Positions 1 to 10,239 of a DNA stretch of 46,300 nucleotides are shown in pieces (position 1 is the first letter of the stretch; every line of letters starts with the position of its first letter). The translations under genes and the position numbers were made by a program. Source of the stretch: Apophysomyces variabilis (lineage: Eukaryota; Mucoromycota; Mucoromycetes; Mucorales; Mucoraceae); contig MZZL01000049.1 of assembly GCA_002749535.1 (NCBI GenBank), forward strand, positions 1 through 46,300, given 5' to 3'. Below the pieces are notes generated by a model, which was given only the letters and a program-made list of their open reading frames with translations, made no database searches and was not told the DNA's origin.

Positions 1-2
1 TC

Positions 3-390
3 AACCTGATGATTGAACTCGGTCTGGAAAGCTATAGTATCCCTTGGAGTGCCATAGGTCATCGACATCAGGAAATGGCAGTCCTGGCACTTGAACAAAA
101 GGCATATAATGTACAGATCCCTTTGGATGAGTGTAAGAACACATGGCTAGCAAAATGGGTGCTTCAGTCGAAATGGGGTAGCTCCCATCAGTACTTTCTC
201 CAACAGAGCGTAAGTTACAGTTTTACCTTTTGCACGAATATTCTTATTCACAGCATATGCAATTATACCAATAGAACATGAGTCGCGACGAAAACCAACG
301 GTACGTACAGTATCACAAGACGTGAATAGTTCTGACTCAAATTGTAGTGATGAGGGCGAAGCATCAAAACGCCGTCGCAACCGATACTAA
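3..390 (+). pseudogene. C-terminal part of the CACTA accessory protein (element A copy)
   Basis: The frame is open from the window edge. Residues from about base 9 to 209 match the conserved core of the accessory proteins in elements B and C: a YSIPWSAI segment, then DECKNTW and WVLQSKW. A donor GTAAGT at 210-215 ends the exon. Downstream, one frame (about 322-390) gives a serine- and acid-rich stretch ending EASKRRRNRY and a stop, like the basic C-terminus of the element B protein, so it is probably the last exon. I could not find one acceptor that joins it in phase, so the copy may be damaged or spliced unusually. The N-terminus lies outside the window. Function is unknown; a DNA-binding role is inferred from context. 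Confidence 0.6.
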
Positions 391-809
391 CCATTTCGTT
401 TCCCTATTCCTTCTTCTCCCATTCGCCTCCTTATCGCTACCTTCTTGTCCTTAACAGATTAACCATGCCATTAGTGATAATAAAAGAGAAGTCGCTCATC
501 TCTGATTAAGGGCACTATAGAAAACCCGTATAAGCTACAGCTACTGTAGAAAAGTATCTGTTCGCTAACAATCAATTATAGGGTATAGATAGTAAAGTAA
601 TCAGCCAATTCTATAATAAAATGGATCAAGATATTGCTATGATTCGTGACAAAGCTTATCTAGTAATCCAATGATATATCCTGTTTTATTATACCGTGAT
701 TATCATGGCTACAATCAAATAATAGTAGAATTTTAAAGCGGAATAATGCTATAATTCAGCTATCCTACAATTTTATGATCTAACATAAAATAAGCCTTTA
801 AAACTATCA

Positions 810-850
810 TAGAATAAGGCCAGAAAGTGACAAATTCTGGCCTTATTCTA
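810..850. repeat. Perfect 14-bp inverted repeat (hairpin) in the element A subterminal region
   Basis: Arms 810-823 (TAGAATAAGGCCAG) and 837-850 are exact reverse complements around a 13-bp loop. Further copies of the TAGAATAAGG part lie at about 868-880, so the hairpin belongs to the subterminal repeat array of element A rather than being a free-standing terminator. Confidence 0.8.
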
Positions 851-1084
851 CGCTTATTTTATATCCTTATTCTATGATAGATAATAAGATTCTGCCTTAA
901 TTTTTCCCGTAGTGAGATAGACGTATGGGAGAGTGCTATTGTTTGAGTGAGAACATGTTGGCTGGACCAGCGGCTTCAAAGGTATGATGCGGTAAATATA
1001 ACTGTAGACAAAGTGAACATTACTTTATTTCTCGGCTCATTTTGGCATATCTTTGTTCCAACTCTTTGATGTCTGCTGGAAGGT

Positions 1085-2420
1085 GCATATCAGTCGTCAG
1101 CTATAGAGTAATAACACATCATTCACCGGCCTGGATAACGGATTCCAACGTGTCAAAATAGTTCTATTGTTGGGTATGTAACGAATGGTGAAAAATTATT
1201 TGGGTTTTTGTTCTTTGACACTTGATAGCGCTGGTCTTCCGAACGCCGCCTGTGTCCTTTATGTTTGTGCAGAAAATCTCACGTGATATGCATGAAAAGG
1301 GGTTTCTAAAGCTGGTTCCGTCAGAGTACGCCATTCCGATGCTTACCGATGTTCCGAAAAGGGGAAATACTCCTGCAATATTGATGGTAGTTTTTATCTT
1401 TTGCGGTAAGTGACATTGAAGGATTGTCAGAATGGCGTTGAATTTTCGGCTCCCCTCACCTTGTTGTCTTCTGCAACCTTTCCGTTGGCGGCGGGCCCCT
1501 GCTTTTCCTAATGCCTTGGTTATGTAAGGGTCATAGTTGTTCACTTACTGTGCCTTTGATCTTTTCGCTGTTATCGGTTAATGATATCTCATAGTGTCAT
1601 TACTTTAATATTGATCTTATTTGTTCTGGTACCTTGACCTTCTACCATCCAAAGTTTAGTTTCGCGCTAATACCATTGAGTACTTTCCTTTTACAGTAAC
1701 TGAACACAGTTTTGCTATCTTCTATTTTCTCCTTCGCATCTTGGCTAATCGTTTCTCTTTCATTCCTTTTTCCCACTATATCACTTCACTGTAATATGTC
1801 TTCTGGTGCTTACAAATTTGACACAGGTTTCGACAATGAGAAATGCTCTTCAACTGTTCCTTCCGCTGGCGCTCCTTGCCGCCGTAAATATATACGCACT
1901 CCACCGTGGTCAAAGCAGTACAAGCAGATGGGACCGGCTATCGAATTAGGAAAACGCGGCAATGGCGGTGCTACTGCAGCGTGTGAACAGAGTTTGACAT
2001 CCATTCAACCTTATTGCTGTAGCGATCAAGCACTTAATCTTCTTGGATCGGACTGCAAACCCACCATCGGCACCCGTTTCTGGCTAGAACGACTTTAAAA
2101 GCGTATGGGACGCTCAGGGTGGAAAACCAACATGCCGTTCACTAGTTATAGCGGGACAAGAAATTATGAGTCAGGATCCTGTTGGTCATAGAGCATAATA
2201 ATCAGGGTAATTGCGAATCAGACATACATCATTTAACTGCAAAAATAAGAGCAGAAATAAAAGATCCCAAGACAACAGAAAATTTTGTTAGTGAGATAGC
2301 GAATACTGTAATTTTGCCGATAATTGGACTTAATTCTCTAAAAATGAAGCTACAGGGGTAGACCTTATCTACATTCTGACTTTCCGGTCAGCATATATTC
2401 CATTTTGATACTTGCAGCAA
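1085..2420 (+). repeat. Copy 1 of a 1.3-kb diverged duplication carrying a dead hydrophobin
   Basis: This block aligns colinearly with about 26528-27790. Shared landmarks include TATAGAGTAATAAC at the left end, GCTGGTCTTCCGAAC, TTCTGGTGCTTACAAATT just before the start codon, ACAATGAGAAATGCT at the start codon, CAGGATCCTG near the end of the coding region and TCTGACTTTCC at the right. The duplication therefore includes promoter, coding region and 3' flank. Divergence is high, with many indels, so the duplication is old or both copies have decayed fast. Confidence 0.8.
1836..2198 (+). pseudogene. Class II hydrophobin pseudogene, copy 1
   Basis: Hydrophobins are small secreted amphipathic proteins that coat fungal aerial surfaces. 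The ATG at 1836 opens a signal peptide (MRNALQLFLPLALLAA). Cysteine spacing then follows the class II pattern: Cys codon at 1982, ten codons, a Cys-Cys pair at 2015-2020, eleven codons, Cys at 2054, sixteen codons plus one extra base, TGG at 2106 where Cys 5 is expected, eight codons, TGC-CGT at 2133-2138 for the second pair, ten codons, and AGT at 2169 for Cys 8. The gene is dead. The ATG frame stops at 1947, the frame shifts before the first Cys and again after the fourth, a TAG lies at 2085, and three of eight cysteines are lost (to Trp, Arg and Ser). The family call rests on spacing and on GQ..M.QDPVG near the end. Confidence 0.8.
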
Positions 2421-3730
2421 TAATTAGTAAAGCATGGCGTGGTAAAGAGGAGCGTCTGAAGGGGCGAAAAAAATACCAGAAGTTACTGAAAAAGGTAACC
2501 AAGAAGCGTAGAATGCTCGCAGACAATATAGCAAATATCAGGACACATTAAAAGCAAAAGAAAGAAAGAGTATTGAAAAACAAACAAGGGATGTATAAAA
2601 CATTTTATGTGCAATATGCAAATATGATGCGGTCACACTCTGAATGTGAAGAGAGATGAAGGAAGGAGGAGAGCAGGACTATTTTCCTTGCGATATAAGT
2701 GTGCAGCAATACAATAAGACTTTCATTTGATTGTCTACAATGGTCAACACATGATAGTAAAAAACTAAATTGCTCTCTTCCGTTCTCCACAAGCAAAAAG
2801 TCTAGACAAAAAGCATCAAACAGTGGACAAGGGAAAAAAAAACAGAGAAACCAAGAAAAGGGAAGGAAGATCAAAAAATAGTTATATGAATTTAAAGAAA
2901 GATGAATATTATATAGTAGAAAGAAAGGGTCTGGTAGGAAAAGTGTTCTTTGAACATGTTGAATCCTTGAATGGCTACTATTATTTTCTGTCTCTTTTAT
3001 TCGTCTCTGCACAATATATAAAGGAAAGGTCAAGGGAAAGACTTTTGTAGCCAATTCAAAAGTGAGCAGCAGAGTACGGGGCTTGAATAGAGGCAAAGAT
3101 TGCCATGACAGTAAAAGTCAATGTCCACAAGGACTTGATACAGGTTTGACCAGATGCAGCGCCAGTGAGCTTGCTGGCGTGCAGCCAAGCGGCGAAAGTC
3201 TGGAAAATGTTTTAGTACATAGGAGGCGGGATGAGAATTGACCGAGATAGAAAGGTGGAGTTGATCGTGGAGATGAAGACAGGTTGATGAGATAGACATT
3301 GTTGCGGTTTTCTAGACAGCCGCCCAAGACGCTTATGGATGCAGCGACTGCGTACACTGTTTGCAATTGGTAACCGTAGAATTGCGTTCAACCCGTAAAG
3401 GAGGACGGCACACTAGGAAATAAATTCGAGCTTTGTGCGGGTGGTCTGCAGAAGCAGCCGGACTTCTCTGTCGTAAGGTGTTGGAGCTCATGGCAGATCG
3501 AGCAGAACGAGACTTGAATGCAGGGTCCTTTGTGGGACAATTGTTGTTAATGGTGTATGCAGGTCCCACATGTTTCGTTAGGCGCATTTCTTCCGTTGGG
3601 CTGAGTTCAACTACATTGGGACCTGCTGTGTGACCGTCGGGGGAAAGACAATTGTTCTTTGGATTCGCAGGAGCATCCATAGAAGGAGATCAACACGCGT
3701 TTTGGAAAAGTTCCATGTTCATGCATTTTA
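2421..3730. other. Intergenic stretch, no supported gene
   Basis: An A-rich purine tract on the plus strand (about 2450-3050) yields long but low-complexity reading frames on both strands; I do not regard them as genes. From 3333 to 3680 the minus strand has a frame of ordinary composition with no recognisable domain, signal peptide or convincing start context. It could be an exon of a lost gene. Confidence 0.4.
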
Positions 3731-3758
3731 TTGAGCTTTTGCACCCAGAGGCCGATCT

Positions 3759-3768
3759 TATATAAATA
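3759..3768 (+). promoter_or_regulatory. TATA box TATATAAATA of the 16-cysteine secreted protein gene
   Basis: The decamer lies 248 bp before the ATG at 4007. The same decamer occurs 243 bp before the ATG of the secreted protein at 25007. The long leader contains a plausible 5' UTR intron: GTAAGA donor at 3917 and TTTAG acceptor ending at 3999, which would leave a spliced leader of roughly 130 bases. Confidence 0.55.
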
Positions 3769-4006
3769 CTGGCCAACAAATCACAAATTGATGCTCTCTC
3801 TCAATCAAGTTCCCAAACGCCTTCATCGGTGCTTTTACAATACACTAGGCCTAATATCCATTCAAGCAATCCTGCAAGACCTATCACAAATAATCCTTAC
3901 TGCCCAACAACAAAAGGTAAGATTTTCTGGAGGCTTTGATATCATTACCGTCAAGAAAAAGGATAAGCAACTGAGCGGGTTCATAACCAGTTTGTTTAGA
4001 GACAGG

Positions 4007-4369
4007 ATGTTATATAAAGTGTTGATCTTGGCTTCCCTCTTGACTGCGCACATTTGCACTGCCATGGATTGCCCTGAGGGCAGAGACGCTTGCGACGAAA
4101 AATGCGATGTGGGTTGTGGTAACGATCACAAGTATAGCAAGTGGTGTTCCTTTGGCTGCAAGGCATTGTGCAAAGCCAAATGTGTCACTCCGGATGGTGG
4201 TTGCCACAAGGGATATTGTTGGGCTTCTTGTGCAAGCGGAGTTCCATTGATCGAGAACGAATGGTGCTATACCACAAAGGGTCGCTCTCAAGATTTCCAG
4301 TACGTCCGCTGCAGCAGCGATAAGGAGTGCAATTTCAATTGGAAATGTGCGGGTTCGTGCACAATCTAA
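4007..4369 (+). CDS. Small secreted cysteine-rich protein (120 aa, 16 Cys)
   Basis: Single exon starting at 4007. The first 20 residues (MLYKVLILASLLTAHICTA) form a clear signal peptide. The mature part of about 100 residues holds sixteen cysteines, mostly 3-6 residues apart, including CDVGC, CSFGC and CHKGYCWASC, followed by EWCYT. An even number suggests eight disulfides. The reading frame extends upstream of 4007, but those residues do not look like a protein start and would bury the signal peptide, so I chose the ATG directly before it. I recognise no named family. Size, export and cysteine density are typical of fungal effector-like or antimicrobial secreted proteins, but that is only a class resemblance. 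The gene is intact, with a TATA box and a probable leader intron. Confidence 0.8.
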   Translation: MLYKVLILASLLTAHICTAMDCPEGRDACDEKCDVGCGNDHKYSKWCSFGCKALCKAKCVTPDGGCHKGYCWASCASGVPLIENEWCYTTKGRSQDFQYVRCSSDKECNFNWKCAGSCTI

Positions 4370-4534
4370 GTGCGGATCCATCAACGGGCAATGATTCACG
4401 GATCTTACCATCCTACGTATACTCTAGCGACAACCCCAATCTCAACCATATACTCACTTCTTTCCAATTGAAGTTAATAAACGCTTAAAATGTTAATTTG
4501 TTACATTATGCTCAGAATCTGTGATAGAACGCGT

Positions 4535-4940
4535 CGATTTACCGCTTTTTCCGATTATTTAAGGGAGTTCAAATTAGAGTTTCGGGTCCTGAATCGTACA
4601 AATCAGGATCGCATGAGCGACGGAAAGCCTGTGTCCCTGCATATGGATAGTCCCAAACATTGAAAGAGATCAAGTGATTTGAATTGAACGTAGCTATTGT
4701 ATGCAGTAGCGTAGCCTTATTGCTACTCGCTGCTGACGGTTCGATGGACTTGTTCGAGAAGAATAACATCTTTTCTTTCTCACCTGACATCAATCTTAAA
4801 GGATAGCTACGCTTTTTTTGCACTACCCGCTTGAATGAACGGGCTCCAGCGACAGATATAGAATTGAAAGAGCAAATAAGTAGACATTCAAGGTTAGCTG
4901 TACTTTTTGGACGAACATGGACCCTCTCAAAGGATTAACC
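4535..4940 (+). repeat. Dispersed MDPLK repeat, copy a
   Basis: This block shares an ordered series of landmarks with the copies at 13655 and 30010: TTACCGCYTTTTCCGAT, a TAGAGTTT..G.(T)CCTGAAT segment, AGGATCGCATG followed by GGAAAG, a pyrimidine-rich ACATCTTTTCTTTCTC block, and finally ATGGACCCTCTCAAAGG at 4918, which matches ATGGATCCTCTCAAGG at 14327. The ATG is followed by no long frame here. Confidence 0.65.
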
Positions 4941-5065
4941 GCATTTTAATCGAACGCGTATCCTGCCTTACCATCCCTTTTTGTAGGTTTACCCACTGAT
5001 TACACTGCATCTTTCCAGTACACAAGCCCCAGACTTTGTAATGGGAGCACTAAGCTTCTTCTAAA

Positions 5066-5160
5066 GGCAATCATCCAGCTTGTCTGACGTTTTCAGTATT
5101 CCATACAAATCATTAATCTCCTTTCTCTTCTTGTCAACGACAGCATCAGCATTCCCGCCT
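5066..5160 (-). pseudogene. Short hAT transposase remnant
   Basis: On the minus strand this stretch encodes AVVDKKRKEINDLYGILKTS followed by DKLDD. It aligns with AMVDEKMKELYELYGMPNTS at about 20480-20560, in the tail of the hAT pseudogene further along. The flanking DNA to about 5215 also resembles 20570-20640. Only a fragment of roughly 30 codons is recognisable. Confidence 0.6.
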
Positions 5161-5274
5161 TTCCGAAAATCAGTGTGATGCAGCGTGTTCTGTTTGAAGA
5201 CCGCCTCTCTTCCTCTCAAGCACTCTTACTACATCGAGAGAACATATAAGTGAGTCCGTCTCAATTGCCATTGC

Positions 5275-6860
5275 GTATACGTGCGTGTTGTCGATCTTTT
5301 TTTAAAAAAAGAAAGAATCGAGTATCGCCCGTTTCGTAAAGCTTTGCTGATAAATTCAAACTTTGTACTCTTTGGGTGGTGGATAAATCTTGTTATAATG
5401 ATTCTTAATAATGGTGGTTTATTTATACATCAATAGGGGAGAGAGATGAATGACGAGTTGTACTGAAGCAAAGGTGAACGCCAGTAACTGGGAGTCTGTG
5501 ACAGATCGCTTCTCAGTGGCCTAGGGTATGCCGGAGGAACGGACTATCGAACAGAATAGAGCTTAATTGTTGAAACATCGTCAGGCGATATAGCTAAAGA
5601 CCGGGAAAATACGGCTTTCAACGGTCTCAGACTGCTATAGGTGCTCATCGGTATATTAAAAGTAAGATGGAGCATATGAAAAAGTTCTAGCTTTCGTTTA
5701 TTCGCGGATGTCAGAGTACTTGGTATCGAGACGGTGGTCGGCATCACCACGCTGATTTTAGTGCAACGAAACAAAAATTAGCAATACATCTACGAAGAGC
5801 TCCGTGGTGCCAAAATTCCTCCAAACTTCGAAAGAGGTAAAGAGTGGATGCACGTTTTAAGCTGCTATTGTATCTATGAGTGTATGTACTTCATTGCCAT
5901 TCTCAATCCTGTCGCTAACATCAAGTTGAGTGTGGTACCTGCTTGAAAAGCAATAAGAAATCAAAACAAAATTGGATGACAAGCCTTTTTGAGTCAAACC
6001 GCGTCAAAGCAAAGAAACAGCAAAGGAACACATTCTATGTAAAATGTTACTGTCAAACCATTGCAGCTTTTTTCTCTAGACATGCGGCATACGCTGCAGT
6101 AAATTACAAAGTCTGTTGTATACAATATCGAAGGCTATTTGATCACACTTTTGTTAAAGACCAAATTAAAAAAGTATCAAAAAAGAGAAGCTAAAGAAAA
6201 GGAATGTAATCTATCACTACACCCAGAGAAAATTGGTTTCTTCCAAATGGCATTTGCAAAGACATGCTCCGTGAAGACCAAGTTGACGAATCAATGTTAG
6301 GAAGAGCAACACGTTTGATGGACCAAGACAAAGCGTTCCATGGTATCGCGGAGTTAACGTAGGAAGAAGCTCATGACACTGATCAGTAAGACATTCAGAA
6401 ACTTGCGGCTTTTCTCACCAGCACGCAACTCATAACGTTAGGGCTTTTTATTGATCTTATGTTACACCACACATGTTTCAAGAACATGTTGTTGCCACCT
6501 CAGGAACATAAAGCAATCAAAGAGATCGTACTTTGGCATGGGTAAGATATAAGTTTCTACTTTGTGGATGCTTCCATCTGGATGTAAGTTCACTCAATTC
6601 CACCTCTAGGAAATGTTTAGTGTGATCAATCAGTGCAACGTATCATGTAAACTAAACCAAACTAGACATACAAGCAGAAAGTGATTTCTCAATCATTTTT
6701 CACACAGGTACTGATGAGCGTAATACGGTAAATTTATCAACAAGTATGTGTCTCAAACTTTCACTTTAACCACAGCAGAGTCCAGATTTACATCATTTTA
6801 TGCTATAAGGATTCTGATTAAATACAGAGGAGAAAGATAGTTATTTTTACTTGACGCAAG
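5275..6860. other. Intergenic stretch, no supported gene
   Basis: AT-rich sequence with short frames of skewed composition only. A small imperfect palindrome around a T7-A7 run sits at about 5295-5322. I see no coding region, RNA gene or mobile-element terminus here. Confidence 0.5.
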
Positions 6861-6864
6861 GTGT

Positions 6865-7150
6865 CGTGTGACTTCTTTGCAGTTCCATCGGAAAGGGAAA
6901 ATAACCGAGATTTTGACAGGTGTTAACCTGGGAACAATGACAGTTGCCTATTTCAGTTGTCATGATTGTACCTGGGCTCAATTTTAAGATTTACACGGGG
7001 CCATGCATAGTCATATGAGGACCCCACCGTGGTACCTTTCCCCCGCATCATTCGGATTCTTTTACCGCCGTCCATGTCTTCAATGCTTGTGAAGCGTTAA
7101 ATAGATACTCAAATTACTCACAATACACTAGCTGTACACTGGTACCATAC
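6865..7150 (+). repeat. Repeat pair 2, left copy (partner at 23195-23470)
   Basis: Shared landmarks in order: CAGTTSCATC then GAAAGGGAA, GACAGTTGCCT, GATTTTAAAGATTTACAC (with one gap in this copy), then AATACACTAGCT. Both copies are in the same orientation. Neither contains a long reading frame, and I see no terminal repeat. It could be a duplicated promoter or a decayed short element. Confidence 0.6.
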
Positions 7151-7569
7151 GGCTTGTATAGGCCGTTTACATATGCTCATGAAAAGAAAAGGATAATCAT
7201 ATATCACCATTTGTGCCTCAACTATCCCTTCGGTATCATTTCTTTTCCTCTGGAGTTTTTATTCACTCCTGGATCAAAATCCAGCCCTGTATTATTTGGC
7301 TCAGATACCATGATCTTCACCAGAAATGATATGATCTCACGGATATTTTTTGATACTGATTATACCAAAGATCAGAAGCATACTGAAAATAAAAGGATGA
7401 CGGAACATGCCTATGACATGCCGAGAAAAGGGGAGGGGGAACAGATGAGGGGTGCCCAAGCGGAGTCCTCCTTATTGCTTCTCTCTCCTGCATTTTCCGC
7501 ATTTATGGCCCAATGAAAAAGACAGAACCCCTGGTTCATTTCTCTTATGCTTAAAGCTACCAATTCGAA

Positions 7570-7845
7570 TTGTTTCATTACCGCCTTTTCCGATACTTAG
7601 TTGCGCAAGAATAGACATCCCATCCTTAACCATGCAAATCAGGGTTGTATGGGTGCCAGGAAGCCCACCTGCGTCCATGTCCATGACCGTCCTAAGTATG
7701 GGAAGGAATAGATGCATTACAGATGACTTCAACTGATTGGTGTCTTGGAAGGGGGAGAGTAACCTTGCACTTACGAGGCGATGAGACTCAGGGAGTCCAT
7801 CTATAAATTTGTTCCTAAAATTCATCATCTTCTTTCCGCTCAACC
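7570..7845 (+). repeat. Dispersed MDPLK repeat, copy b
   Basis: It begins with TTACCGCCTTTTCCGATACT at 7578 and ends with the tail motif GCGATGAGACTC...TTTGTTCCTAAAA..CATCATCTTCTTTC. It has the same orientation as the other copies but is more diverged in the middle. Confidence 0.55.
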
Positions 7846-7927
7846 ACTTCAGTCGTGCACAGTGTAGACACAAGTCCCACATTTTAAATCTTTTACATCC
7901 CCTAGTTAATTCATATAATGCTCGTGA

Positions 7928-8269
7928 ATGACGCCATATTTTATTCTTTTCTACGTATTGTCGGTGCTGCTACTCCCAACCCAAGCGCAGGAAACCTTTA
8001 CGTGTCCAGTTGAAGACATCGCGAACACCAGGTGTCAAGGTCCAAGGGATTGCTTATATCCCCATCCAACAAGATGTGACCAGTTCATTTTGTGCAAAGT
8101 GAACCCAGATGGTAGGACTGGACGACCTTTGGTCAAAGATTGCCCCGTAGGATTGGAATGAAATGATTTGGAAAAACTATGCGACTGGCCAAACTTCTCT
8201 TCCCGCCAGCGCGAATCTTTTGTCAAGGTGGAAGCCTCTCTTAACTCTGGTGTCATTATTTCCACCTAA
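7928..8269 (+). pseudogene. Secreted chitin-binding CBM14 (peritrophin-A) protein with an in-frame TGA
   Basis: The ATG at 7928 starts a signal peptide (MTPYFILFYVLSVLLLPTQA). A single CBM14 domain follows, with cysteines spaced as in peritrophin-A modules and the hallmark RDCLYPHPTRCDQFILC. The next consensus segment reads GLE, then TGA at 8159-8161, then NDLEKLCDWPN in the same frame. The stop falls where the family carries an aromatic residue (GL.WN or GL.FN), so a Trp TGG to TGA change is the simplest explanation. The frame then stays open to a TAA at 8267-8269, giving about 113 codons in all. The first five domain cysteines are intact and the sixth is beyond the stop. CBM14 proteins bind chitin extracellularly. 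Stop-codon readthrough is possible but has no support here. Confidence 0.8.
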
Positions 8270-8554
8270 CCGATCAGTAACCCACGCTTTGTCAAGTATG
8301 GTTATTCCTGGTTTCTATCCTGGAATTGACGTTCTCAGTATACGTGATTTTGTGTATACAATGTGCAGCGCCCTCTTGAATGAAAATAAACAAAGGTGTC
8401 TATCCCGTCAAAAGCAAATTTTTTTCGTACACACATGCTCCTTCAAGTTTCTTATTCCTAGCCTACCCTAAGGTCCTGCTCCTCCTAAGTTTCCTCCTTG
8501 TCTGGCTCAATCGAGAATGGTCATCCACCGACCTGCATTGGTTACTGTTTCTTT

Positions 8555-9220
8555 GTTTACGGCCCTTTTCCGATATTTAAGGGAGTATAAATAGAGTTTT
8601 GGCTCCTGTATAACGCTCGTCAGGGTGTCATGGGTGGCGCAAAGGCTTCTTGAACTCCTAATGCATGACTGTGTTATTTGTCGCTATTATAGTGCGACTT
8701 CCTAGTAGCTGTTATCCATGAACAGGATGATTGGGAATTAACCTGTTTCCATTCACAATGGAACTTCTCTGGTTTCAAACGCCGACTGCACCTCTTCTCT
8801 ACATCAGAGATCTACTCCAAGGACGAAGACAAGGTGACACTACTCTACCGCAGTTATTACAATTAGTTAAATTATACACCTATCGTTGAGAGGAATGTTC
8901 ACTAATCACCAGTCCCGCATAAGATCAGATAATTATAAATAAGCAGACAAACTGAATAAAAAAAGGACATCTGGTAGTTTGAAAGGATTCTATCTGCCCC
9001 ATTTTCTTGCTGATGCTACACATCATGATCATTCCAGAGTACGGAAAGGAGTAAACCCCTCGTAGACAACCTTTTAACCCAGGCTCTTGTACGCGCTGGA
9101 GATTCTCGGTTGCGTCGATCTGCTGATATTCAGTCCTTCGGTCTAATAGATTTATTCCTAAGAAGACACCATCTCTTTTCTTTCATTTATGCAAGCGGTG
9201 TTCTTAAGGGACAATAGCCG
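8555..9220 (+). repeat. Dispersed MDPLK repeat, copy c (interrupted)
   Basis: The left part (8560-8665) has CCCTTTTCCGATATTTAAGG, TATAAATAGAGTTTTGGCTC and CATGGGTGGCG. The tail part (9100-9220) has GTCGATCTGCTGA and ATTTATTCCTAAGAAGACAC then TTCTTAAGGG. The two parts are about 360 bp further apart than in copy g, so there is an insertion or these are two partial copies. Confidence 0.5.
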
Positions 9221-9760
9221 TTGTGTTGGTCGCCCGTTTTAGCAACGACGCAGTGAACAATAGGAGGGAAATAAAAGATAACAGAGAAAACAGTATGCCA
9301 AAACAAAGAGTCCGTTGTTCGTTGGGGTGTCAGTCTCTGTGTGTGTGGATATGGATACCTTTGGACGGTAAAAAGAAAGCCAGTCAGTGGTTATAGCTTG
9401 CATGAGTCTAGTATTGAAAACCATCATACAGAGGTGGAGTGCAGAAAAGCAAAAAAAAAAAAAAATTCGAGGGCAAGGACTGTTATCATGCGAAAAAAAA
9501 CAAATAAGGAACCACTTATTGAGTAATACATATACAATGTATTTGTTGTTTGAGACTAAGGAAAGTTGGCTGTCTCGAGCTTAGTTTAATGTGTGATATC
9601 TAGGGTAGTAAACCGCCAAAAAGAAGTTTGAAGTTCAAAGGTAGAACCATGGTAAGATTGCAGGAGGATCAAAGGTAAGATTCAGTGGTCCTAAAAGCAC
9701 CCAATGACGGACTCCCATGATCAAGAGGCACAAGGACAATGATAGACACAATGAAAGGGA

Positions 9761-9768
9761 TTTAAATA
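9761..9768 (+). promoter_or_regulatory. TATA-like box TTTAAATA for the 104-aa secreted protein
   Basis: It lies 56 bp before the ATG at 9817, giving a short leader, unlike the roughly 245-bp spacing at 4007 and 25007. Confidence 0.4.
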
Positions 9769-9816
9769 AGCTCATTCACGAATGGTATACCCTTATTTCT
9801 CCTTCTCGCAACAAAA

Positions 9817-10131
9817 ATGAAGCTTTCTCTTAGCGGACTCATTGCCTCAATCTGGGCCGACACCGCCCTTGGTCACGTTGGTGCTATCCTCATAGCAAAG
9901 GTCGATAAGCGTGCCACCGGATCCGCGACCTACACAACAGTTGATGGCAAAAATCATACTATAAAAGACCTGACGACCGGCGTTGTCCACTTTGAAAATA
10001 ATAGCAGCTGTACCGTATTCCTTTACACCGACGACATCTGCAAAGATATCGTAGATACCGTTGATGTAGGTGCGACTTGGGACGACCGTGGCATCGTAGC
10101 GGGTAGTTTTCGACTTGGTTCCACCCAGTAA
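9817..10131 (+). CDS. Small secreted protein, unknown family (104 aa)
   Basis: Single exon, ATG preceded by CAAAA. Residues 1-19 (MKLSLSGLIASIWADTALG) look like a signal peptide, although the Trp-Ala-Asp makes the hydrophobic core slightly irregular. The mature part of about 85 residues alternates short hydrophobic and polar runs and suggests a beta-sheet fold. It has two cysteines (SSC and DIC) that could pair. I recognise no family. The frame is intact and ends in TAA. It stands alone between repeat remnants, so no partner genes can be inferred. An orphan secreted protein is the safest description. Confidence 0.65.
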   Translation: MKLSLSGLIASIWADTALGHVGAILIAKVDKRATGSATYTTVDGKNHTIKDLTTGVVHFENNSSCTVFLYTDDICKDIVDTVDVGATWDDRGIVAGSFRLGSTQ

Positions 10132-10239
10132 AGAAAATAAGCCTGAAAAATAAAAGTCCTAGGCTGTTGCTTAGCAGCTAGGTTCTTATAACAACGGACA
10201 TTTCAAATGTTAGAACAGATGAATCAACTGCAGACGAGT

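Larger units (their letters stand above)
1..914 (-). mobile_element. Element A: partial CACTA-like transposon, terminal part only
   Basis: The right boundary is seen directly: read on the minus strand from 914 it begins CACTACGGGAAAAATT, the same kind of terminus as element C and the 753-bp element. Inside lie subterminal copies of an ATAGAATAAGG-type motif and then the accessory gene, which runs toward this end. In elements B and C the accessory gene also runs toward its nearest end, so element A is inverted relative to them and its transposase should lie left of the window. The other terminus and target duplication are out of view. Membership of the CACTA superfamily is inferred from the terminus and the accessory gene. 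Confidence 0.7.

Noticed and set aside
2605..3096. A 163-codon minus-strand frame rich in Phe, Leu and Ser
   Set aside because: It is the complement of a purine-rich tract; the composition explains the open frame and there is no domain or signal peptide architecture.
8159..8161. TGA as a selenocysteine or recoded codon
   Set aside because: The position normally holds Trp or Phe, not Cys, and no stem-loop element is apparent. A nonsense mutation is simpler.
9453..9467. A15 run as a poly(A) tail of a retroposed copy
   Set aside because: No source gene, coding sequence or flanking duplication is visible next to it.
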